Source: Caulobacter hibisci | GTDB taxonomy: Bacteria > Pseudomonadota > Alphaproteobacteria > Caulobacterales > Caulobacteraceae | Direction of reading: 5' to 3' | Length of the DNA stretch: 64,000 bases | Assembly (NCBI RefSeq): GCF_016135805.1 | Contig: NZ_JADWOX010000008.1 | Location: 168,618 to 232,617 of the forward strand | In this document: positions 16,802 through 23,991 of the stretch, in pieces | How the letters are laid out: the number at the start of each line of letters is the position of its first letter | Numbering within the stretch: the stretch's first letter is position 1 | Program-made: the position numbers and the translations under genes | The notes under the pieces: model-generated | The model's input: the letters and a program-made list of their open reading frames with translations, nothing else | Database searches by the model: none | What the model was told of the DNA's origin: nothing

Positions 16802-17871
16802 GAGAACACCGAGCGCAGGCCCGGCAGGATCTCCGAGCCGAACATCGAGAGGCCCTCCACATAGTCCGGGAAGATCAGCATCAGCCCGTCCAGCTCGCAG
16901 TCGGTGACGAAGGCCTGGACCTGCTCGGCGCAGGTGGCCGGCGAGCCGACCACGGTGTGGGTCATGAACGCGCCCTGCTGGGCGGCGACGCTCGACAGCT
17001 TCTCGGCCGGCACGCCCCAGCTTTCCAGCATGGCCAGGATGGCGCCCATATCGGCCCCGTCCTTGTAGCGCTGCACGAGAGCCTCGGCGCCGGCGTCGCT
17101 CTCGGCGTGGACGACGGTGCACATGGCGTAGGTCTTGATGGTCTTGCCCATGCCCTGGGCGGCGATCTTGGCCCGGCGGCTGGCGTCGCGGCGCTCCTCG
17201 GGCGTGCGGCCGCCGATGAAGCAGACATCGGCCTCGCGCACCGAGAACTGGAAGCCCCGGTCGCTCATGCCCGCGCAGACCAGCTCCGGACGCGGACGGC
17301 TGAGCGGCTTGGGCTTGGACTGGCAGTCCTTCATCGTGAAGAACCGACCGTCGAAATCGACGCTGTCCTCGCTCCACAGCCGCTTGACGATCTGGGTCCA
17401 TTCCTCGGTCAGGACGTAGCGGTCGTCGTGGGTCAGGGCGTCGTCCCAGGCGCCCATCTGCGAGAACTCGCCGCGATAGGCCCCGGCGACGATGTTGAGG
17501 CCGGCGCGGCCGCCGCTGATGTGGTCGAGGGTGGCGATCATCTTGGCCGCCACGGCCGGGTTCTGCAGCAGCGGGTGGATGGTGGCCCAGATTCGGACGT
17601 TCTTGGTGGCCTCGGCGATGCCGGCCATCATCGTCACCGACTCCAGGGCCGTGCCCCAGTGGTCGGTCTCGCCGCCGAAGCCGCGGAACTTGCCCATCGA
17701 CATGACGAAGTCCATGCCGACCTGGTCGGCGGCGACGGCCGCGGCCTTGTTGCTCTGGTAGAGGCCGTCGAGGGTCGGGGTGGTCTTGGAGATGATCCAG
17801 CCGCCGTTGGCCACCGGCAGGAAGACTCCGAAGTCCTTGTGCTTGGAAGGGCTGTGGAACATGGCGGACAT
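16798..17871 (-). CDS. Flavin-dependent monooxygenase, luciferase-like, RutA-like
   Basis: This encodes 357 residues of the bacterial luciferase fold. It matches the pyrimidine monooxygenase RutA in several places: FGVFLPVANGGWIIS, FVMSMGKFRGFGGETDHWG, LESVTMMAGIAEAT, GGRAGLNIVAGAYRGEFSQMG and ELVCAGMSDRGFQFS. RutA opens the uracil ring at an amide bond using reduced FMN and O2. The gene follows the MFS carrier by 6 bases and overlaps the RutB-like gene. Other rut genes (rutC, D, E, G) are absent, so a different cyclic amide or N-heterocycle is likely. Assignment to RutA itself is not secure. Confidence 0.88.
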   Translation of the reverse strand: MSAMFHSPSKHKDFGVFLPVANGGWIISKTTPTLDGLYQSNKAAAVAADQVGMDFVMSMGKFRGFGGETDHWGTALESVTMMAGIAEATKNVRIWATIHPLLQNPAVAAKMIATLDHISGGRAGLNIVAGAYRGEFSQMGAWDDALTHDDRYVLTEEWTQIVKRLWSEDSVDFDGRFFTMKDCQSKPKPLSRPRPELVCAGMSDRGFQFSVREADVCFIGGRTPEERRDASRRAKIAAQGMGKTIKTYAMCTVVHAESDAGAEALVQRYKDGADMGAILAMLESWGVPAEKLSSVAAQQGAFMTHTVVGSPATCAEQVQAFVTDCELDGLMLIFPDYVEGLSMFGSEILPGLRSVFS

Positions 17872-17877
17872 CCTTGA

Positions 17878-19173
17878 TTACGCGGCGTCTTGCAGAAGGG
17901 TCGGGACGGGTTCGGCGATGGGTTCGACCGAGGTCGCCTTGCGCGGCGGGCGCATGAACAGGGCGGCGACGAAGATCACCCCGATCACCGCGGCGAAAAC
18001 CTGGAAGGTGGGGGCGAAGCCGCCCAGCTGGTCGCGCATCATGCCGCCGATCACCGGGCCCAGGGCCGAGACAGCGCCGACCAGGCAGACCAGCGAGAAG
18101 AGCTCGAGATTGTTCTTCCGGCCGTAGTAGTTGAGCAGCAGGATGCTGACGGCCAGCACGGTCATGCCAAAGCCGATGCCCACCCCGACGGCGAACAGCA
18201 TCATCAGCGGCCAGGTGGTGGCGTGGGTCAGGGCCAGCAGGCCGACGGCCATGACGCCTTGTGCGCCCGCCAGCAGCCAGCGTGGATCGATGCGGTCGCC
18301 GACCAGACCCCCGCCCAGCCGCGCGGCCACCTGCATCAGGGATTCCAGGCTGATCGCCGAGATGGCGATGGTCGCCGGCACGCCCAGCTCGCCAAAGTGG
18401 CTGGGGGCGAGACTCACGGCGGTGACCCCGCCCAGCAGGTGGGCGAAATAGGCCGCCAGGATCACCCAGAACTGCGGGGTGCGGACGGCTTCCTTGACGG
18501 TCCAGTCGACGGCGGTGCGATAGACCTTGGTGGTCGCGGGCGCGTTCTCGACGTCCTCGGCGACGGCCTTGTCGGTCTCGGCGGCGGCGGCGTCGAGCCA
18601 GGCCTTGCCGCCGACCAGGGCGGTGCACAGCAGGCCGACGACCAGAGACGCGGCCGCCTGCATCCACCAGTAGGGCCGCCAGGCGCCGCCGGCGATCTCC
18701 ATGCCGCTCAGGGCCATCCACGGCCCGACCACGCCGCCCAGCGAACCGACGGTGAAATAGATCCCGAACGGCAGGGCGCGCTTCTTGAACAACATGCCCA
18801 GCACGTGGGTGCCGGGGATCAGGGCCATCATCTGGTAGCCGACGCCCAGCAGGGCGGTGCCGAACAGATAGACGCCAAGGCCCGGCGTCGCCGCCAGGCA
18901 CGAGAAGCCCGCCACCATCACCGCCGAGCCGGCGAGGATGGTCGGCCGCACCCCGAGCTTGCGGATCAGCAGGGCCGGCAGCCACGACGAGCCGCCACAG
19001 AACGCCCCCAGCAACGTGAAGCCCAGGAAGGCCGGGCCAAAACCCCAGCCCTGCTCCTTGATCATCGCCGGCAACACCACCCCCAGCGACGAGAAGGTCG
19101 AGGCGGTGATCAGGAACAGCAGCAGGGCGAAGACCGACAGGATCAGCCAGGCGCGCCAGGGCGAGGTCGACAT
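17878..19173 (-). CDS. MFS transporter (oxalate/formate or monocarboxylate-like)
   Basis: This encodes 431 residues with about twelve transmembrane helices. The N-terminus WRAWLILSVFALLLFLITAS and the GGSSWLPALLIRKLGVRPTI loop are typical of the oxalate:formate/monocarboxylate group of the major facilitator superfamily. A cytoplasmic middle loop (about 205-240) is charged and Ala-rich. The ATG at 19173 follows AGGAACC. It lies between the TonB receptor and the RutA-like gene, so it is the probable inner-membrane carrier for the compound that the receptor admits. Confidence 0.9.
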   Translation of the reverse strand: MSTSPWRAWLILSVFALLLFLITASTFSSLGVVLPAMIKEQGWGFGPAFLGFTLLGAFCGGSSWLPALLIRKLGVRPTILAGSAVMVAGFSCLAATPGLGVYLFGTALLGVGYQMMALIPGTHVLGMLFKKRALPFGIYFTVGSLGGVVGPWMALSGMEIAGGAWRPYWWMQAAASLVVGLLCTALVGGKAWLDAAAAETDKAVAEDVENAPATTKVYRTAVDWTVKEAVRTPQFWVILAAYFAHLLGGVTAVSLAPSHFGELGVPATIAISAISLESLMQVAARLGGGLVGDRIDPRWLLAGAQGVMAVGLLALTHATTWPLMMLFAVGVGIGFGMTVLAVSILLLNYYGRKNNLELFSLVCLVGAVSALGPVIGGMMRDQLGGFAPTFQVFAAVIGVIFVAALFMRPPRKATSVEPIAEPVPTLLQDAA

Positions 19174-19241
19174 ATCTGAGGTTCCTTTTCGGGGGAAAAA
19201 GGAACGGCGCGTCCGTTGCAGCGAGCGCGCCGAACGGGGAA

Positions 19242-21644
19242 CTAGAACTTGCGGGACAGGGTCACGCGCCACTCGCGGCCCTTGGAGGGCAGCGCGCCGA
19301 GGTTGGCGTAGGTGTCGGCGTCGGGCGTGAAGTAGAGCTTGTCGAACAGGTTATCGATGTTGACCGTGGCCGTGTACGGACCGCGCTCGTAATAGGCGCT
19401 GGCGTTGGCCACGGCGTAGGCCGGATAGACCACCGCGCCGGGGATCGTGCCCGAGGTCTTGGTGACGTGGGTCACGCCCAGGGTCGCGCCGACCTTGCCC
19501 CAGTCGTAGTCGTCGGAGGTGTAGGCGCCGTACAGGCTGACCACCGATTTCGGGATCAGGGTGTAGTCGTAGTCGCCGGTCCCGACGACGCTGCTGTAGC
19601 TCCACACCACGTAGGAGCCGCCAAAACCGTTGGCGCCCGAGACGCCCGCGGCCCAGGCCGGGATGTACTGGAACGAGGTGTCCGGCCCCTTGACCGAGGT
19701 GTGCTGGCTGTTGCCCGAGAAGGTGAAGCTGAAGTGCTCGCTGGCGAGGTAGCGGACCTCCAGCTCGACGCCCTTGGCGCGGGTGCCGGTGACCGTGCCG
19801 GCGATGCCGGTCAGCTGGGTGCGGTTTTGGCGATAGCCGGCCAGGGAGCCGACCAGCGTGCCGTTCAGCCACTGGAACTTGACGCCGGTCTCGGCCAGAT
19901 CGCCGTCCGACAGCCAGGTGCCGTTGTTGACCAGGCCCGGGGCGATGTCGCCGGCCTGGCTCATCTCCAGCGACGAGGTCTCGGCGTAGGTGATGTAGGG
20001 CATCAGGCCCAGCGGCAGCTTGTAGGTAGCGCTGGCGGTATAGGTCCACTTGCCCTTCGACGCCTTCTGCTGGCCCGCCACGGTGTAGGACAGGTAGCCG
20101 GTGTCGTTGGAGGTGACGTCGTAGTCGTCGTAGCGGCCGCCGACCATCAGGTTCAGCTTTTCGCCGATCGTGATGTCGCTGGTGAAGAAGACGCCCAGGT
20201 CGGACCACTTGGAGCGGTTGTCGTTCTCCCACTCCACGCCGTCGCCGGCGTTGAACGGGCTGCCGATCAGGTCGGTGGCCGAGGCCCCGGCCGACAGGTC
20301 GCGGCGGTCCAGGGCGATCAGGCCGCTGTTGTAGCTTTCGCGGCGGCGGCCGTCGAAGTCGCGATAGGAGGCCCCGACGAACGACTTGGTGGTCACCGCC
20401 CCATCGAGGAAGTCGTGGGCGATGTTGTAGGTCAGGCGGGCTTCCCAGACCTGGCTGTCGAACCAGGCGGGATAGCCGTAGGACGAGAAGCGCTTGTTCT
20501 CCAGATCGTCGTAGAACAGCTGCAGCTTGATCGAACTATCGGCGCTGAGGTCCTTGGCCAGGTCCCAGTAGAAGGTGTTGGTGTTGGTTTTCGAGAAGTC
20601 GGCCTTGGAGACGTAGACGGTGCGCGGCGACAGCTTGGTCGTACCCACGCCGGTGTCCAGCGTGTGCTTGGCGTCGGTGGACGGGAAGCCGTAATAGGCC
20701 AGGTACATGGCGGCAGCGTACGGATAGTAGCCGATCTCGCTCGGCGTCAGCCGGCCGTTGCCGTCGCTGTCCACGAGGCTGGTGTCGCGGCCGGTGATGT
20801 AGGTGCCGTTGTCGATCAGGTCTTGCGTCAGGCGGTTCCAGCCCGCCGTCTGCACGTCGCCGTTCGAGTGGTAGAGCATCGCCCCCATGGCGGTGCTCCA
20901 GCCGTTGCCCAGGTCGAAGTCGGCCGAAATCTCGCCCGTCTGACGCTTGGGATAGATGCCGTGGTAGTAGCTGTGGCTGTCCTCGGCCTCGCCGTAGAGA
21001 TAGACGCCGCCGACCACGTCGCCGAAGGCCACCGGCAGGCCGACCTGGGCCGTGGCGTTCTTCTTGTTGTAGCTGCCGTAGGTGGCCGTGACCTCGCCGG
21101 TCGGTTCCGACAGGTAGCCGCCTTCGTTCTTGCCCGATTTCGGAATGAAGTTCAGCAGGCCGCCGACCTTGCCGGGGCCGTAGATCGGGGTGGGCGGACC
21201 GCGCACGATCTGGATCTGTTCGGCAGCCCCGATCGGGGTGGAATAGGTGCCGCGGTTCTCGACCCGCTTGAAGCCGCGGAAGTAGTTCTCGGCCAGGGTG
21301 CCGCGGATGTTCAGCGAACCGGGCACGCCGTAGAAGCTGGCGGTGTAGGTGCCGGGCGAGACGGCGGTCAGGCCGTCGATGGTCTCGATGCCGTAGCGCT
21401 GCAGGGTCAGGTCGGAGACGAAGCTGGCCGAGCGCGGCGTCTCGATCAGCGGCTTGTCGAGGCCGAAGACCGTGTCGTTGGGCTGTTTCTCGATCAGGCC
21501 TGCCTTGTCGCGGGCCTTGACGACGATCTCGTCGACGGCGTCCGGCGCGGCGACAGGATCGGGCTCGGCCGCGTGCGCGGCGCCGGCCAGAGCGAGCAGA
21601 ACGGCGGCGGAGCAGCCCGCCAGCAACATCCGTTGGTTCGACAT
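19242..21644 (-). CDS. TonB-dependent receptor of the RutA-like operon
   Basis: This is an 800-residue outer-membrane receptor. A signal peptide (QRMLLAGCSAAVLLALAGAAHA) is followed by a TonB-box-like DEIVVKAR, the plug (ETPRSASFVSDLTLQRYGIE ... RGPPTPIYGPGKVGGLLNFIPK) and a 22-strand barrel ending WRVTLSRKF. TonB receptors in Caulobacter commonly take up sugars, aromatics and other nutrients, not just iron. It is the first gene of the operon, 68 bases before the MFS gene. Coupling to catabolic genes instead of siderophore genes points to nutrient uptake. Confidence 0.93.
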   Translation of the reverse strand: MSNQRMLLAGCSAAVLLALAGAAHAAEPDPVAAPDAVDEIVVKARDKAGLIEKQPNDTVFGLDKPLIETPRSASFVSDLTLQRYGIETIDGLTAVSPGTYTASFYGVPGSLNIRGTLAENYFRGFKRVENRGTYSTPIGAAEQIQIVRGPPTPIYGPGKVGGLLNFIPKSGKNEGGYLSEPTGEVTATYGSYNKKNATAQVGLPVAFGDVVGGVYLYGEAEDSHSYYHGIYPKRQTGEISADFDLGNGWSTAMGAMLYHSNGDVQTAGWNRLTQDLIDNGTYITGRDTSLVDSDGNGRLTPSEIGYYPYAAAMYLAYYGFPSTDAKHTLDTGVGTTKLSPRTVYVSKADFSKTNTNTFYWDLAKDLSADSSIKLQLFYDDLENKRFSSYGYPAWFDSQVWEARLTYNIAHDFLDGAVTTKSFVGASYRDFDGRRRESYNSGLIALDRRDLSAGASATDLIGSPFNAGDGVEWENDNRSKWSDLGVFFTSDITIGEKLNLMVGGRYDDYDVTSNDTGYLSYTVAGQQKASKGKWTYTASATYKLPLGLMPYITYAETSSLEMSQAGDIAPGLVNNGTWLSDGDLAETGVKFQWLNGTLVGSLAGYRQNRTQLTGIAGTVTGTRAKGVELEVRYLASEHFSFTFSGNSQHTSVKGPDTSFQYIPAWAAGVSGANGFGGSYVVWSYSSVVGTGDYDYTLIPKSVVSLYGAYTSDDYDWGKVGATLGVTHVTKTSGTIPGAVVYPAYAVANASAYYERGPYTATVNIDNLFDKLYFTPDADTYANLGALPSKGREWRVTLSRKF

Positions 21645-22220
21645 GACGTCCTCGTTCGAGGCCGTCGCACCTTCCGCCCTCGGCGGTTATCCCCAGGCGC
21701 GACACCTCTTGGAGAAACCATCGCCTCACCGGTTCCGGACGTCCGGCGCGGCATCTGTAATTTCACTCAAAATGTTCGCGACGCCCAGGATTTGTCCCCC
21801 CGTGAGCGGCTTTCGCCCACCGGGGGACCAGAAAACTTGATCGAGGACGAACGAGATACCGACTCAAGCGCCGTGCGCCAGCCGCCCGGCCCAGAACAGC
21901 CGCGCCTGCGGCAGGCTCAGCCGCAGCGGTGGATCGCCCCTCCTCCCGTCATTCCCGCCTTTGTGGCGGGAAACCCTGGTTCCGATCGCACGTGAGGCGC
22001 AAGCGGCGTGCTGAGCACGCCGCCCCTGCTGCCCCTGCGGCTGATAGAGGGGTTCCCGCCACAAGGGCGGAATGACGGGAGAATGGGAAAGGTCGGGGCC
22101 GATCCCAGCGAGCGCCGGGGGACTTGGCGAACCGACCAGCGAGCACCTGACGAAAATGTAATCTCCAGCTGAAAGGCTCAGCTGTTTACAAACGTCTTAC
22201 AACGCACCACGTTTCTATCC
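21645..22220. other. Divergent intergenic region upstream of the TonB receptor
   Basis: This 576-base gap separates the rut-like operon from the PspA/flotillin operon. It contains a long imperfect hairpin at 21794-21828 (GTCCCCC... with ...GGGGGAC), in the expected 5' untranslated region or promoter of the receptor gene, and the palindromic element at 21945-22080. I looked for known riboswitch cores and saw none. Open frames over the palindromic element look like chance. Confidence 0.5.
21945..22080. repeat. Dispersed palindromic element, type V, copy 1
   Basis: This 136-base element has terminal inverted arms CCCGTCATTCCCGCC and GGCGGAATGACGGGA, and an inner hairpin around GGCGTGCTGAGCACGCC. 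The same element occurs in the opposite orientation at 61946-62082, and only its two ends remain at 26733-26770. No coding frame is conserved between the two long copies. Confidence 0.88.
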
Positions 22221-22739
22221 ATGGTCGCGCTGAACACACCCCTGAGCGTCAGGTTGTCCGAGGAGGACGCCCTGTTCCTCGCCGGTCTCGAACTGGAGGG
22301 GGCGGTGACCTCCAGCGACAAGGTGCGCGGCCTGATCCGCCAGGCCCGCCAGCGCGCCCAGGCCCCCGCGACCTGGGACGCGGCCCTGGCCGCCGCCCAC
22401 GACATCGCCGCCCCGGCCCTCAAGGCCCTGCGCGCGGCCGAGCTGGCCAGCGACCGTCACTCCACCGTCGCCCTGGCCTTGACCACCGCCGTCGAGGAGA
22501 TGCTGGCCGTGCTGCTGGCCGCCCCGGCCGAGCTGGCCGGCGGCGATCCCGAACGCCTGGCCCGGCACGAGGCGCGTCTCGTCGACGCCGCCGCCCGCCT
22601 GACCGAACAGATGCTGCGCTGGGGCGTGACGACAAACGCCCCCGCCTACGATCCCACGATCGTCTCCCGCCGCGTCGCCGCCTTGGGCGAGCTGACCCGC
22701 CTGATCACCGCCGCGGCCGACAGGCCGACGGCCGCCTGA
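22221..22739 (+). CDS. Hypothetical protein with RHH-like N-terminus, first gene of PspA/flotillin operon
   Basis: This encodes 172 residues. The N-terminus NTPLSVRLSEEDALFLAGLE followed by GAVTSSDKVRGLIRQARQRA looks like a ribbon-helix-helix DNA-binding fold (one strand, two helices). The rest is Ala-rich helix (HSTVALALTTAVEEMLAVLL) with no family I know. The stop is 10 bases before the PspA-like gene. It may be the local regulator of the membrane-stress operon or a structural partner of PspA; neither is shown. Confidence 0.75.
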   Translation: MVALNTPLSVRLSEEDALFLAGLELEGAVTSSDKVRGLIRQARQRAQAPATWDAALAAAHDIAAPALKALRAAELASDRHSTVALALTTAVEEMLAVLLAAPAELAGGDPERLARHEARLVDAAARLTEQMLRWGVTTNAPAYDPTIVSRRVAALGELTRLITAAADRPTAA

Positions 22740-22749
22740 CGAGGACCCG

Positions 22750-23325
22750 ATGGCAGATTCCCTTCGCGCCCGGGTGGGACGCATCGTCAGCGGCGGGGCC
22801 CACGCCCTGATCGACGCCTTGGAAGACGTCATGCCCGACGCGCTCGGCCAGCAAGCTTTGCGCGAGGTCGACCAGGCCGTCGACGAGGTGCGCGCCGAGC
22901 TCGGCCGCGCCATCGCCGCCCGGCATCTGGCCGCCAAGCGCCTGACCGAGCAGTCCAGCCGCCACGACGACCTGTCGGCCCAGATCGAACTGGCCCTGTC
23001 TCAGGACCGCGAGGACCTGATCCGCGCCGCCCTAGAACACCAGCTCGACATCGAGGCCCAGGTCCCGGTGCTGGAGACCGCCGTCGCCGACGCCGCCCAG
23101 CGCCAGGCCGAGCTGGAAGGCTATCTCGCCGCCCTGCAGGCCACCCGCCGCGAGATGGCCGAGGACCTGACCGACCTGTCGGCCGCCCGCTCCAAGGCCC
23201 CCAAGCCGCCGACCGACGTCGAGCTGTCCCAGGGCGCCAAGCTGTCGGAACTGGAGCGCCTGGCCCGCCGCCACCGGGTGGAAGAGCGCCTGGCCGCCCT
23301 CCGCGCCGCCAGGCAGGAGGACTGA
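22750..23325 (+). CDS. PspA/IM30-like coiled-coil protein
   Basis: This encodes 191 residues. The N-terminal part RARVGRIVSGGAHALIDALEDVMPD ... LREVDQAVDEVRAELGRAIAARHLAAKRL follows the PspA pattern of an amphipathic helix then a long helical hairpin. The remainder is predicted coiled coil (RQAELEGYLAALQATRREMAED). PspA-family proteins bind inner-membrane lipids and polymerise in ESCRT-III-like assemblies to keep membranes intact. It is shorter than E. coli PspA (about 220 residues). It is 5 bases upstream of the YqiJ-like gene. No pspF or pspBC genes are near. Confidence 0.8.
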   Translation: MADSLRARVGRIVSGGAHALIDALEDVMPDALGQQALREVDQAVDEVRAELGRAIAARHLAAKRLTEQSSRHDDLSAQIELALSQDREDLIRAALEHQLDIEAQVPVLETAVADAAQRQAELEGYLAALQATRREMAEDLTDLSAARSKAPKPPTDVELSQGAKLSELERLARRHRVEERLAALRAARQED

Positions 23326-23330
23326 CCGCG

Positions 23331-23945
23331 ATGTGGAGCTTCCTGTCCGCCGACGGCAACACCCTGTTCCTGGCCGCCCTGCTGCTGATGCTGCTGATCG
23401 GCGCGGTCGAGGCCGCCGGCCTGGGCGCGGGCCTGGGCCATGACGGCCTGGACGGCCACGATCTCGACCATCCCTCGCTGCTGGGCTGGCTGAACGTCGG
23501 GCGCCTGCCGCTGTTGATGGTGATCGTGGTCTTCCTGTTCGCCTTCGGGACCGTCGGCCTGGTGCTGCAACAGCTGATCGCCGGGGTGTTTCGGCATCCC
23601 GCGCCGATCTGGATCGCCGGGCCGCTGGCTACGGCGGTCGCCCTGCCCTTCACCCGGGTGCTGGGGCGCCTGCTGGCCCGCGTCCTGCCCGGCGACGAGA
23701 CCACCGCCGTCTCGCGCGAGACCCTGGTCGGCCGCGTGGCGACCATCGTCACCGGCCAGGCCAAGGTCGGCTCGCCCGCCCAGGCCCGGGTGCGCGACGC
23801 CCACGGCCAGGCCCACTACGTGATGGTCGAGCCCGACGAGGACGGCGAGGTCTTCGAACAGGGGACCAGCGTCATCATCGTCCGCAACGCCGGGGCCCGG
23901 TTCCTGGCCATCCGCAACGAAAGCGACGCCCTGCGCGAGCGCTGA
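23331..23945 (+). CDS. YqiJ-like membrane protein (OB-fold, flotillin partner)
   Basis: This encodes 204 residues with membrane helices at about 10-32, 60-80 and 88-110. A short His/Asp-rich stretch (GHDGLDGHDLDHPS) lies between the first two. The C-terminal 85 residues (SRETLVGRVATIVTGQAKVG ... VMVEPDEDGEVFEQGTSVIIV) look like the OB/NfeD-type domain of YqiJ proteins. YqiJ and NfeD proteins are regularly encoded beside flotillins and are thought to organise membrane microdomains with them. The flotillin gene starts 46 bases downstream. Confidence 0.85.
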   Translation: MWSFLSADGNTLFLAALLLMLLIGAVEAAGLGAGLGHDGLDGHDLDHPSLLGWLNVGRLPLLMVIVVFLFAFGTVGLVLQQLIAGVFRHPAPIWIAGPLATAVALPFTRVLGRLLARVLPGDETTAVSRETLVGRVATIVTGQAKVGSPAQARVRDAHGQAHYVMVEPDEDGEVFEQGTSVIIVRNAGARFLAIRNESDALRER

Positions 23946-23991
23946 TCCCTTCCTCCCTTTTCCGCTTATCCAAACTTCGGGGGTTACCCAC

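Noticed and set aside
16802..18985. Long minus-strand frame continuing the RutB-like gene upstream
   Set aside because: It overlaps the RutA-like and MFS genes in another phase and its translation is Arg-rich high-GC noise; the GTG at 16801 fits the family and overlaps the previous stop.
21645..21860. Cobalamin or TPP riboswitch ahead of the TonB receptor
   Set aside because: Only a GC-rich hairpin is present; I could not find the conserved cores of either class.
21864..22146. Short frames over the palindromic element near 22 kb
   Set aside because: They are built from repeat sequence and are not preserved in the second copy at 61946.
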